Shown here: positions 36,154 to 43,803 of the stretch, piece after piece
Layout of the letters: every line of letters starts with the position of its first letter
Numbering within the stretch: position 1 is the first letter of the stretch
DNA from: Alicyclobacillus pomorum DSM 14955
Lineage (GTDB): Bacteria > Bacillota > Bacilli > Alicyclobacillales > Alicyclobacillaceae
Direction of reading: 5' to 3'
NCBI RefSeq assembly: GCF_000472905.1
Contig: NZ_AXAR01000001.1
Span: 426,424 to 474,303, forward strand
Length of the DNA: 47,880 nt
Position numbers and translations under genes: made by a program
The notes under the pieces: model-generated
Databases searched by the model: none
What the model was told of the DNA's origin: nothing
Seen by the model: only the letters and a program-made list of their open reading frames with translations

Positions 36154-36732
36154 ATGATATTTGGATATGCTCGTGTCTCCACACAAGACCAAAACTTAGA
36201 TCTACAGATTGATGCCCTGAAGCAATACGGTGTTGATCAAATATTTCAGGAGAAGATGACCGGAACAAAACGCGAACGACCGCAGTTAGATGAAATGCTC
36301 AAGTACCTACGAAAAGGCGATACGGTTGTAGTGTGGAAACTAGATCGTATCGGACGCAGTACGAAGCACCTTATTGATTTGATCAATGAGTTCGGTGAGA
36401 AGGGTATCAACTTTGTATCACTCAAAGACGGCATTGATACGTCGACGGCAACAGGGAAACTTGTGTTCACCATTTTCGCCGGATTGGCCGAGTTTGAGCG
36501 TGACATGATTAGCGAACGCACCAAGGCAGGACTAGAGAGTGCAAGAGCGCGGGGACGGAAAGGAGGCAGGCCAGCCAAAGATGAGGATAAGGTGAAATTG
36601 GCACTCAAGATGTATGACACCAAGCAATACAGCATCACCGAGATAACCAAAGCTACAGGAATAAGCAAGACCACGTTGTACAGATATATCAAGGAACGCA
36701 GCAACGCGAATGGCGGTTCCGCCAAGGGATAA
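36154..36732 (+). CDS. Serine recombinase of the resolvase/invertase group
   Basis: 192-aa small serine recombinase that breaks and rejoins DNA through a serine-phosphate link. Catalytic serine S9 in IFGYARVSTQDQNLDLQ; WKLDRIGRSTKHLIDL holds the conserved arginines; ERDMISERTKAGLESARARGRKGGRPAK is the long E helix and linker; SITEITKATGISKTTLYRYI is the C-terminal helix-turn-helix. Full length for Tn3-type resolvase. The ATG at 36154 follows GGAAGGA. No Tn3 transposase or inverted ends are seen in the window, so it may belong to a remnant transposon or plasmid. It lies at the left edge of the repeat-separated gene string. Confidence 0.93.
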   Translation: MIFGYARVSTQDQNLDLQIDALKQYGVDQIFQEKMTGTKRERPQLDEMLKYLRKGDTVVVWKLDRIGRSTKHLIDLINEFGEKGINFVSLKDGIDTSTATGKLVFTIFAGLAEFERDMISERTKAGLESARARGRKGGRPAKDEDKVKLALKMYDTKQYSITEITKATGISKTTLYRYIKERSNANGGSAKG

Positions 36733-36847
36733 AAGGGCCTGTCTGTTTAGCGTTGGGTTGGAGAGCATGTTAGTACCATCAAGGGGAATTAAGATAATCA
36801 AATTAGAATGACGGTCCCGCCATTCGTGCTCAATAGCTCAAATTTGC

Positions 36848-37030
36848 CTAGATTGTTTGTTTAAAAACAATCTCAGGGTATAGCGTTGTGTCTGGTTGTT
36901 TTGCTGTCGGTTCTCCTACCTTAGGATTAATGATTAAATCTTTAATAACCATGTCCGGCCTTTCTGCTCGATCTTCACACAACTCCAGTAAAATACGTTG
37001 CATGTCATCAAAATCGATAAGCGACGACAC
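36848..37030 (-). CDS. Hypothetical small protein, 60 aa
   Basis: Acidic, soluble, with no recognised family. The frame begins with GTG behind a good GAGGAGG site at seven bases, which is the main reason to call it. The sequence (start VSSLIDFDDMQRILLELCED) looks like one N-terminal helix and a short strand-rich tail. It lies convergent to the resolvase. It may be part of the same mobile segment. Confidence 0.5.
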   Translation of the reverse strand: MSSLIDFDDMQRILLELCEDRAERPDMVIKDLIINPKVGEPTAKQPDTTLYPEIVFKQTI

Positions 37031-37423
37031 CTTTCATCCTCCTCTCCAAAATAATCTTAATATTCAAATATAAATTCTGTTGAAGCTTGTCAATGTGTGA
37101 AAATTGCACATATGTGAAAACGTAAACATGGTTTAATGGGCGCAGCTGCGCCCGTTACGCGTACGGTGAAACACAAAGGGGACTGCCTACTACCGGACAG
37201 TCCCTTAACTGTACCTATCCCCGATGCAGAAGATAACACCCTACGCTCAACACGTCCATTACGTACAGAACTACCTTCTCAATACATTCCGGTCCATCAT
37301 TCCTTACATTCCCGACCAACTCCGGAACCCGATACGGTGTTTTCCGCGGTTCTAATTTGCAGAAAAACGCGGCGGTCGTTTATACATTGACATTGCATAT
37401 TCATACGCTATCCATGTGCTACA
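37031..37423. other. Intergenic region with palindromes, no gene seen
   Basis: A perfect 16-base palindrome (GGGCGCAGCTGCGCCC, 37138-37153) and a GGGACTG/CAGTCCC hairpin (37179-37204) stand out. An open frame of 84 codons at 37136 has no ribosome site. Nothing else recognised. Confidence 0.5.
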
Positions 37424-37456
37424 CTTATTGAACTAAGGGGCAGAAGTGTGCAATAG
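37424..37456 (+). repeat. 33-nt cassette-type repeat, copy 1
   Basis: Left arm CTTATTG, core AACTAAGGGGCAG, right arm CAATAG; a good example of the family. Lies before the DinB gene. Confidence 0.75.
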
Positions 37457-37538
37457 CACAGTTTAACGAGCGGGTTCAAAGACCCAGGGGCAGGGACGTT
37501 CTACCCGGCTACCGGAAATGAAAACCTCTATAATTAAA

Positions 37539-37568
37539 GAGGTCAACCAGTAATAACTGGCTGACCTC
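37539..37568 (+). other. Strong hairpin in the DinB leader
   Basis: GAGGTCA and CCAGT pair with ACTGG and TGACCTC around an AATA loop, with one mismatch. TATAAT lies just upstream (37529-37534), without a good -35. It may be a terminator or a leader structure; the coding start is 120 bases on. Confidence 0.5.
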
Positions 37569-37690
37569 ATAATACGAACGTGCAGGTTAGCGACATAAGA
37601 GGATATGGCACGTCAGTGCCGAACTTGTCTGCTAATAGACCTAAATGGTCAGAGTATTTCGTAATAACGAAACGGGAGAGTGGGCCTACA

Positions 37691-38164
37691 ATGAAGACTT
37701 TGTTTCATTACAACTGGCAGGTCCGTGATGACTGGTTCTCTTGGTGTGAAGATGTTCCTGAAGATGAATTGCTTAAAACACGAATTGGCGGTGTTGGAGG
37801 AATCTTAAAAACACTGTTTCACATCGTCGATGTTGAATACAGTTGGATCCGCGTTTTGCAGGGGAAGACGGAATTTGAAGAGCCCTTCGAGGCGTACAGC
37901 AGTCTGGGAAAAGTGCGAGATTTATCAAAACAGCTTCACGCAGAGGTGGAACCTTTTGTTGCGTCATGGACACCTGAGATGGAGCGTAAAGAACTTACGC
38001 TTCAACGTCCAAACGGTGAATGGATAACATACAGGCATGGAGAAATCATGCGTCATGTCATCGCTCACGAAATACATCACATTGGTCAGTTGTCTGTGTG
38101 GGCGAGAGAAATTGGGCGGGAGCCGATCACGGCGAATCTAATCCGTAGAGGACTGTTCGACTAA
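37691..38164 (+). CDS. DinB family protein
   Basis: 157-aa four-helix-bundle protein of the DinB/YfiT group, metal-dependent enzymes including bacillithiol and mycothiol transferases. The three histidines of the metal site are visible: FHIVDVEYSW (about H47) and HVIAHEIHHIGQL (two near residue 125). Similar to B. subtilis YjoA/YuaE-like members. ATG with GGGAGAG upstream. It stands alone between repeat copies. Thiol transfer or stress defence is likely; the substrate is unknown. Confidence 0.85.
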   Translation: MKTLFHYNWQVRDDWFSWCEDVPEDELLKTRIGGVGGILKTLFHIVDVEYSWIRVLQGKTEFEEPFEAYSSLGKVRDLSKQLHAEVEPFVASWTPEMERKELTLQRPNGEWITYRHGEIMRHVIAHEIHHIGQLSVWAREIGREPITANLIRRGLFD

Positions 38165-38170
38165 AGCAAA

Positions 38171-38203
38171 TGTTATGTCGCTAACGGCGCGAGTGTTCCA
38201 CAA
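38171..38203 (+). repeat. Cassette-type repeat, weak copy 2
   Basis: TTATGTCGCTAACGG, then GTTCCACAA. The centre CTAACGG fits the family but the arms are eroded. Starts seven bases after the DinB stop. Confidence 0.4.
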
Positions 38204-38269
38204 AGCCTAGGTAGCGCCGGTTTGTGTATGCAACAATTTTGTATGAATAATGTGGGTTCAAGGCTGGAT

Positions 38270-38302
38270 CTTATGGAGCTTATGGGCAGGAGAGTGCAAG
38301 AA
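38270..38302 (+). repeat. Cassette-type repeat, copy 3
   Basis: CTTATGGAGCTTATGGGCAG followed by AGTGCAAGAA; about two thirds of positions agree with copies 1 and 12. Lies 33 bases before the hydrolase start. Confidence 0.6.
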
Positions 38303-38334
38303 CGACACTACTGTTATCCAGGGAGGTGAGCGAC

Positions 38335-39132
38335 TTGTGCAATGTAACAAAACATGGTAATTCCCCCTATCAAGTGGCGGTTATTCATGGCGGTCCTGGA
38401 GCCTGTGGGGAATTGGCACCTGTTGCTGCAGAACTGGCTAAATTTTGTGGTGTCTTGGAACCGTTGCAAACGGCGACTTCTATTCAGGAACAAGTGCAAG
38501 AGTTAAAAAAGGTGCTGGATGATAACGCAAAATTCCCTGTAACATTAATTGGTCATTCATGGGGGGCATGGCTTTCCTTTATCTTCGCAGCTCGTTACCC
38601 GTTATTGGTCAGTAAATTGATACTGGTCAGTAGTAGTCCGTTTGAAGACCGCTATGCCGATGAAATCATGGGGACTCGGTGGAAGAGATTTGATGCTAAT
38701 GATAGAACGACATTTGATAATTTGATGCAACACGTATCTGGCGACCTCCATCAAAGTGATGTGGAGGAATCATTGCTTCGTATGGGCAAATTGGTGCTAA
38801 AAACAGATTCGTATGATTTGATTTCCGATCCACCCCCCATTTCTCCTAATGTCGATGTTTTTAAACTTGTATCACAGGAAGCATCAGAGTTAAGACGTAG
38901 TGGACAACTGCTTCAATTAGGTGAGACCATCTTGTGTCCAGTTGTAGCGATACATGGAGATTACGACCCCCATCCGTACAAAGGCGTACAGGAACCATTG
39001 AGTCGTGTTCTTAAGGATTTTCGTATGTTTTTACTCAGGGACTGCGGGCACGACCCATGGTTAGAGCGTGCAGCACGCGAGAACTTTTTCGATATTCTAA
39101 AAAACGAGCTAACGTCGCTCACCTGTTCCTAA
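38335..39132 (+). CDS. Alpha/beta-fold hydrolase
   Basis: 265-aa serine hydrolase of unknown substrate. Nucleophile elbow LIGHSWGAW (Ser about 70), oxyanion region VIHGGPGACGE (HGGPG), acid in AIHGDYDPHP and histidine in RDCGHDPWLE. The HGGPG motif is shared with prolyl aminopeptidase-like members. The TTG at 38335 lies eight bases after GGGAGG; the GTG nine bases earlier is inside that site. Independent single gene between repeat copies. Confidence 0.88.
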   Translation: MCNVTKHGNSPYQVAVIHGGPGACGELAPVAAELAKFCGVLEPLQTATSIQEQVQELKKVLDDNAKFPVTLIGHSWGAWLSFIFAARYPLLVSKLILVSSSPFEDRYADEIMGTRWKRFDANDRTTFDNLMQHVSGDLHQSDVEESLLRMGKLVLKTDSYDLISDPPPISPNVDVFKLVSQEASELRRSGQLLQLGETILCPVVAIHGDYDPHPYKGVQEPLSRVLKDFRMFLLRDCGHDPWLERAARENFFDILKNELTSLTCS

Positions 39133-39135
39133 ATG

Positions 39136-39169
39136 CTTAGTGAATAAACGGGGGCAAGTACGACACAAG
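39136..39169 (+). repeat. Cassette-type repeat, copy 4
   Basis: CTTAGTGAATAAACGGGGGC, then CACAAG. The arm pair GTG/CAC replaces TTG/CAA of other copies, a compensatory change. Starts three bases after the hydrolase stop. Confidence 0.6.
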
Positions 39170-39170
39170 C

Positions 39171-39204
39171 CTTATTCAGGTAACGGGCAGTTATATTCAA
39201 TAAG
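39171..39204 (+). repeat. Cassette-type repeat, copy 5
   Basis: CTTATTCAGGTAACGGGCAG, then TTCAATAAG. The arms CTTATT/AATAAG pair perfectly. Directly behind copy 4, a tandem pair. Confidence 0.75.
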
Positions 39205-39446
39205 GGTTCCAGCCTAGGCGAGACCCCGTTAATTAAAGTTTATGAATTGGCAACGCAGAACGATTACCGGATGGCCAACAAGCCGGCCCGGTGCCTTCAC
39301 GCGTGATCGCAACAGACTGAATATCGATAAAGGTTTGTGACGTGTATTCCCTAAAGTGGTGGTGGTTCCTGAAGGGTTTTAATGCAAGAAGATATCACTG
39401 ATCTGTGTGTACCTGGAAATCTATACGAAAGTGAAGGTGAGCACGT

Positions 39447-40376
39447 TTGAAGGTGTTCGTCACTGGAGCAACAGGTGTACTCGGACGTCCGGTAGTACAA
39501 CTCCTCGCCGGAAATGGACATGAGGTATTAGGGGTGGCTCGTTCAATTGCTAACATAGAAACTCTACGTAGGATGAGAGCCCAACCCACAGAAGTTAATC
39601 TTTTTGATGTCAATTCTTTAAAAACCGCCTTGAACGGTTGTGATGCCATCCTCCATTTAGCAACAAAAATCCCCGCCAGTTCTAAGGTTCGTAATCCGGC
39701 GAGTTGGGTTGAGAACGATCATCTACGTCGCGACGTCACCAGGAATTTAGTCAATGCAGCGATTAAAGCAGGAGTTGGCTCCATTGTGTACCCGAGCGTA
39801 ACTTACGTGTATGCGAGTTCCGGTGACCGTTGGATTGATACAGATTCGGCGTTGGAACCAGCCAGTTTCGTTCAGTCTACACTTGCAGCGGAGGCAGAAA
39901 TTCAACAATTTGCAAACCTTGGTTGTCGGGGTATCAGTCTTCGGATGGGACAATTCTATGGACCTGAATCTTCTCAAACACTTGAAGTGTTCCGAATGGC
40001 AAAATGGGGTTATGCCGCTGTGATAGGACCTAACGATGCATATCAATCTTCCATTTGGATAGATGATGCCGCACGTGCTGTAGTGTGTGCTTTAGAACAG
40101 GCACCTACCGGAATTTACAACATTGTAGATGAAGAACCAGTACGTCGCGACGAGTTCCTGAGCATTTTGTCCCGCGCTGTTGGGAGACAAAAGGTAAGAC
40201 GTATTCCGTCTTTGGTAGCCAAAATGGTGGTAGGAGATGAATTGAAAGGTGTACTTTCAAGAAGCCACCGGATAACGAACCGTGCGTTTAAGGACGCGAC
40301 CGGTTGGATGCCACAAGTTAGGAATGCGAAGGACGGATGGGAAGCACTTTCGGTCGTCCTAAGCAAACGTGGGTAG
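39447..40376 (+). CDS. NAD-dependent epimerase/dehydratase family protein
   Basis: 309-aa extended short-chain dehydrogenase. The N-terminal VFVTGATGVLGRPVVQLL is the nucleotide-binding GxxGxxG; LHLATKIP follows. The usual YxxxK pair is not clear: the region where it would lie reads STLAAEAEIQQFANLG, with no tyrosine, so catalysis may be altered or the protein may be an isomerase-like relative. The C-terminus binds a substrate of unknown kind. TTG start with GAAGGTGAG upstream. 240 bases upstream contain no gene. Confidence 0.82.
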   Translation: MKVFVTGATGVLGRPVVQLLAGNGHEVLGVARSIANIETLRRMRAQPTEVNLFDVNSLKTALNGCDAILHLATKIPASSKVRNPASWVENDHLRRDVTRNLVNAAIKAGVGSIVYPSVTYVYASSGDRWIDTDSALEPASFVQSTLAAEAEIQQFANLGCRGISLRMGQFYGPESSQTLEVFRMAKWGYAAVIGPNDAYQSSIWIDDAARAVVCALEQAPTGIYNIVDEEPVRRDEFLSILSRAVGRQKVRRIPSLVAKMVVGDELKGVLSRSHRITNRAFKDATGWMPQVRNAKDGWEALSVVLSKRG

Positions 40377-40451
40377 GGTCCCTCCACCATGAGATAGTGC
40401 TGGTAACCACTAAATCTTCTTGCAGTATCATGCCTCGCTTGTTATACGATT

Positions 40452-40484
40452 CTTGTTAAGATACGGCGGCATAAACGTAACAAG
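40452..40484 (+). repeat. Cassette-type repeat, copy 6
   Basis: CTTGTTAAGATACGGCGGC, then GTAACAAG. The arms CTTGTTA/TAACAAG pair perfectly although both differ from copy 1, a compensatory change (A-T to G-C). Confidence 0.6.
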
Positions 40485-40521
40485 CCTGAACAGAACATCA
40501 AAAGAAAGGACGTGTTTTTGG

Positions 40522-40998
40522 TTGATTCCGAGTAATAAGTTTAATTTTATTAAGGTTTCTATTGAAGACATTGATAAGATAGTTAGTTTGCGGTTAGAAC
40601 TTTTAAAAGAATTAGGTGAGTTAAAATCTCTTCAAGAGGAACATCTTATAGAGACTTCAACAAGAGAGTATTTACAAAAAGCACTTTCAAACAATGAATT
40701 TATATCCTATATGGCGGAATCTAAAGGGGAAGCCGTAAGTATCAGTGGAATGGTTTTATTTAAAAGACCACCATATTTGGAAAATCTCAGAGGGATTGAA
40801 GCCTACATTCTTAATATGTACACTGTCCCTGATTATCGTGGAAAAGGTTTGGCAAGACGATTGCTTGAAAGTTGTATAGATGAATGCAAGAAAATTGGCG
40901 TTAAACGGATTTGGTTGCACGCATCTGAAGATGGAAAACATCTATACAAAAAAATGGGTTTTACTACTAAGGATAATGAGATGGAGTTGTTTCTTTGA
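40522..40998 (+). CDS. GNAT acetyltransferase
   Basis: 158-aa N-acetyltransferase of unknown acceptor. Acetyl-CoA loop VPDYRGKGLARRLLES and the following RIWLHASEDGKHLYKKMGF are typical. It is very AT-rich compared with its neighbours, so it was acquired separately. The TTG at 40522 follows GAAAGGA by 11 bases; the ribosome site is mediocre and the start uncertain. Confidence 0.85.
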   Translation: MIPSNKFNFIKVSIEDIDKIVSLRLELLKELGELKSLQEEHLIETSTREYLQKALSNNEFISYMAESKGEAVSISGMVLFKRPPYLENLRGIEAYILNMYTVPDYRGKGLARRLLESCIDECKKIGVKRIWLHASEDGKHLYKKMGFTTKDNEMELFL

Positions 40999-41010
40999 TA
41001 CGTTTTATTG

Positions 41011-41043
41011 TTTTTCAACTAACGGGGGCGTATCTGCAATAAC
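41011..41043 (+). repeat. Cassette-type repeat, copy 7
   Basis: Core CAACTAACGGGGGCG and right arm GCAATAA are well kept; the left arm is eroded (TTTTT). Starts 12 bases after the GNAT stop. Confidence 0.6.
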
Positions 41044-41108
41044 GACAAGCCAATTCGACGTTTATTTATGCGTCGATTTTGTATGCCTTTGCATTTCTGA
41101 AGCCCTGT

Positions 41109-41140
41109 CCTTATTCGGCTAAGGGGCAGGTTTGATCAGG
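41109..41140 (+). repeat. Cassette-type repeat, copy 8
   Basis: CCTTATTCGGCTAAGGGGCA and GG match well; the right arm has diverged (GATCAGG). Lies 58 bases before the LysE start. Confidence 0.6.
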
Positions 41141-41197
41141 TGATAAATTATAAAAGATATTTTGGAACAGCATTGCTAGAGAAAAGAGAAATGTGAC

Positions 41198-41538
41198 ATG
41201 TCTTATCTACCAAGCCTCATGGCACTTGCAGGCATCTGGATTTTAGCAGTCATCAGCCCAGGTCCAGACTTTGTCGCGACCGTCCACTACGCTACAACAC
41301 GCTCTCGGCGCGAAGGTATATTTGTCGCACTTGGTATTACAAGTGCTATCTCAATCTGGATCATCGGAAGCCTTGTTGGGTTGGGATTTCTGATGGCTCG
41401 CATGAGCTGGCTGATCGAGGTTCTTAGGACGGTAGGTGCAGTATATCTTGTCTACCTTGGCGTTAAGACGATTCTTCACGCCTACCGCCCAATTTCGCAG
41501 ACATCGCTGGATACCTCTCCAACACACGGTTTTGCCGT
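41198..41538 (+). pseudogene. LysE family exporter, truncated
   Basis: Amino-acid or small-metabolite exporter. The N-terminal half is intact: ILAVISPGPDFVATVHYATTRSRREGIFVALG and VGAVYLVYLGVKTIL, the first three helices. Normal proteins have about 200-210 residues; here homology stops near residue 113 (HGFAVWR) where a group II intron end begins. The frame runs on to a stop at 41590 through intron sequence. Non-functional as it stands. Confidence 0.85.
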
Positions 41539-41609
41539 CTGGCGCGTATGCGGACCCGCATGTACGGTGGTGAGAAAGGTCGGAGGCTAGGCGCCCCCTC
41601 CTACTCTAC
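41539..41609 (+). mobile_element. 3'-terminal remnant of a group II intron (domains V and VI)
   Basis: CGTATGCGG pairs with CCGCA and TACG, leaving a two-base TG bulge on the 3' strand, as in domain V. TGGTGAGAAAGGTCGGAGG and CCTCCTACTC then form a domain VI-like stem ending in TCTAC. This end sequence is typical of bacterial group II introns. The 5' part and the reverse transcriptase are absent. It truncates lysE. Confidence 0.6.
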
Positions 41610-41730
41610 TGATTATTCGGCTCGTTGTTGAACTAGTCATAATGAACGACACCGGCCCCAATTCGTACATCGTGGATTACATTGAATCTTGAGAAACCAG
41701 TGCAGGGCCACATACGAAGGAGCCGATACT

Positions 41731-41781
41731 ATGAAGACTATCACAAAGTTCGTTGGCTTGGATGTGTCCAAGGAGAAACTC
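41731..41781 (+). mobile_element. N-terminal fragment of an IS110-family transposase
   Basis: ATG followed by KTITKFVGLDVSKEKL, the conserved start of IS110 transposases (first catalytic Asp). Homology ends after about 17 codons, 20 bases before the next gene. The 41611-41730 stretch upstream contains typical IS110 leader sequence (CCAGTGCAGGGCC). Confidence 0.8.
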
Positions 41782-41800
41782 AAGGGAGGCTATACAATAA

Positions 41801-42919
41801 ATGGATAAGACAATAAATGTCGGTGTAATCGGGGGATCGGCTAACAACCAATGGGCCAGTTCTACTCACATTCCTGCATTGCAACGGCTTCCGAAATTTA
41901 AAATTACAGCAATCGGTACAACCCGGATGGAGAGTGCTGAGAAAAGTGCCTCCCAATTTGAGGTTCCTCATGCATTTTCGGATTCAAACGAACTAGCCCG
42001 ACACCCGGATGTGGATATGGTTATTGTGAGTGTAAAAGTTCCCGGTCATTACAATGCTGTCATGGCAGTCCTCAATGCCGGGAAACATGTATATTGTGAA
42101 TGGCCTTTGGGGTTAAACACTTCTCAAGCTGTCGAGATGAACAAGTTAGCTGCAGCCAAAAAGGTTCACCATGCGGTTGGCTTGCAGGCTCGGCAATCTC
42201 CTGAAGTTAACTATGTGAAAAACTTGGTGGATGAGGGATATATAGGAAAAGTGCTATCGTGTCATATGAAAGTCTTTACAACGGCAAAAGGTGGTACAAC
42301 GAATGAAACCTCTAAATATTTATTGGACAATTCCAATGGTGCAAACTTATTGACCATTAATGCTGGACATGCCATTGATGCACTGTGTTATGCTCTTGGC
42401 GATTTTAAAGAGTTATCGGCCACGATTGCCAATCAAATCAAACAAGCGAAAGTGCAGGAAACCGGTGAAATCATAGAGAAGACGACCGCAGATCAAATCT
42501 TAATTAATGGAATATTAAAAAGCGGCGCAACAGCCTCTATACATGTACAGGGGGGCGTATTCAATCGAACGGGAGTCTCGTTTGAAATCTACGGGACAGA
42601 GGGCGTTCTTGTACTGTCCAATGAAAGTACTCATGCTCAACTTCAATGGGGGGATTTGAAGGTTGAAGGTATGCATCTAGCCAATGCAAACAAATCGGCT
42701 TCACTTGTTGAATTAAACATCCCGGATCATTATCGCTGGGTACCTGATACGATCTCTAACGGACCTGTTTTCAATGTAGCGCAAGCTCTTGAGAAATTTG
42801 CAAGGGACATTATAGAGGGAACCCATTGTGTTCCTAATTTTGAGGATGCAGTTAATCTACATAAACTACTTGATCGCATACAAAAAGCAGCTGATACCGG
42901 TGAACGTCAGGTGCTTTAA
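41801..42919 (+). CDS. Gfo/Idh/MocA family oxidoreductase
   Basis: 372-aa NAD(P)-dependent dehydrogenase for a sugar or cyclitol-like substrate. Rossmann N-terminus VGVIGGSANNQWASSTHIPALQ; the EKP-like motif reads YCEWPLGLN (E-W-P, not E-K-P), as in Gal80-like and some fungal-type members; then the C-terminal alpha/beta domain. The missing catalytic lysine suggests a regulatory or altered function. GGGAGG lies 11 bases upstream of the ATG. It is AT-richer than core genes. Start is close behind the IS110 fragment. Confidence 0.85.
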   Translation: MDKTINVGVIGGSANNQWASSTHIPALQRLPKFKITAIGTTRMESAEKSASQFEVPHAFSDSNELARHPDVDMVIVSVKVPGHYNAVMAVLNAGKHVYCEWPLGLNTSQAVEMNKLAAAKKVHHAVGLQARQSPEVNYVKNLVDEGYIGKVLSCHMKVFTTAKGGTTNETSKYLLDNSNGANLLTINAGHAIDALCYALGDFKELSATIANQIKQAKVQETGEIIEKTTADQILINGILKSGATASIHVQGGVFNRTGVSFEIYGTEGVLVLSNESTHAQLQWGDLKVEGMHLANANKSASLVELNIPDHYRWVPDTISNGPVFNVAQALEKFARDIIEGTHCVPNFEDAVNLHKLLDRIQKAADTGERQVL

Positions 42920-43041
42920 AGGCACTATCAACATTCCAACCGGATGGTAACCGACGTTCTTGGATACAGCTGAGAATGACACCAGAGCGGTCTCCTGTCC
43001 TTCTCACATTCGGGGGCTTATGCGACAGAGGCATGGGACCC

Positions 43042-43075
43042 CTTCTTGCGTTAACGGGCAGGTTACTCCAATAAC
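43042..43075 (+). repeat. Cassette-type repeat, copy 9
   Basis: CTTCTTGCGTTAACGGGCAG, then CCAATAAC. TTG/CAA still pair. It lies 12 bases beyond the 3' end of the minus-strand GNAT. Confidence 0.65.
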
Positions 43076-43087
43076 GGCTACGCCGAA

Positions 43088-43531
43088 TTACAAAGTTTTT
43101 GACATATATACACGTCTATAACCATCTTCTATTCGGCGACCCACCTCAATAAATCCAAACTTGGGATAGTACATAAGGTTTTCAGTCATCAGTTCGTTAG
43201 TGTATAGACGGACTTCCTGTAAACATGCCTCTTTAGCAAACTTAATAGCAAATTCAATTAATCTGCGTCCAATTCCCTGTCCTTGGAAACTGGGGTGGAC
43301 TGCCACATTTTCAATCAACAAGTAGTTTCCTTTCGGAATCAACACAATAAGACCTTTTAATTCTCCCTTGTCTGTAACTGTATAGACAAGATTTTTCGAA
43401 ATGAGGTCGGTATAGTCTGTAAGCATAGGAGCAGGATTTTTCCCAATTCTCTCAATGTACATGCTATAAGCCGCATCCACGCACTCAGCAATAGCCTGTC
43501 GCTGGTGCAATTCAGCGATTCGAATGTCCAC
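43088..43531 (-). CDS. GNAT acetyltransferase
   Basis: 147-aa N-acetyltransferase. Acetyl-CoA loop VAVHPSFQGQGIGRRLIEFA and the family end YPKFGFIEVGRRIEDGYRRVYM. The GTG at 43531 follows GGAGGGGGA by five bases; an ATG five codons earlier overlaps that site. Only gene in the string read from the minus strand, although the neighbouring repeats remain on plus. Confidence 0.87.
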   Translation of the reverse strand: MDIRIAELHQRQAIAECVDAAYSMYIERIGKNPAPMLTDYTDLISKNLVYTVTDKGELKGLIVLIPKGNYLLIENVAVHPSFQGQGIGRRLIEFAIKFAKEACLQEVRLYTNELMTENLMYYPKFGFIEVGRRIEDGYRRVYMSKTL

Positions 43532-43595
43532 AATATCCCCCTCCATGACTTACTATCAATTTTACCAGTATGTTTGACTTAGGTAATCCCCAAAA

Positions 43596-43630
43596 CTTAT
43601 TGAACTATAGGGGGCATAAATTCAACAATG
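43596..43630 (+). repeat. Cassette-type repeat, copy 10
   Basis: CTTATTGAACTATAGGGGGC, then TTCAACAATG. One of the best left halves, identical to copy 1 over the first 12 bases. Confidence 0.7.
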
Positions 43631-43675
43631 CCCCGTGTTGATTTCTGAATAAACATACAGTTAACAGTTCCCATC

Positions 43676-43708
43676 CTTACTGCATTTAGGGGCAGAAGAG
43701 CGCAATAG
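43676..43708 (+). repeat. Cassette-type repeat, copy 11
   Basis: CTTACTGCATTTAGGGGCAG and AAGAGCGCAATAG; about 26 of 33 positions equal copy 1. No gene lies between copies 10 and 11, only 45 bases. Confidence 0.7.
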
Positions 43709-43803
43709 CAAATCAATGAATTTTCAGAGTAGATATGATTGGGTGTACACTTGGTTTACCAGAAGAGAAGAGACGGTAAAACAGACGGAGAGGAGGTAAA
43801 ACA

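Noticed and set aside
36154-36732. Intact Tn3-family transposon around the resolvase
   Set aside because: No transposase gene or matching terminal inverted repeats were found on either side.
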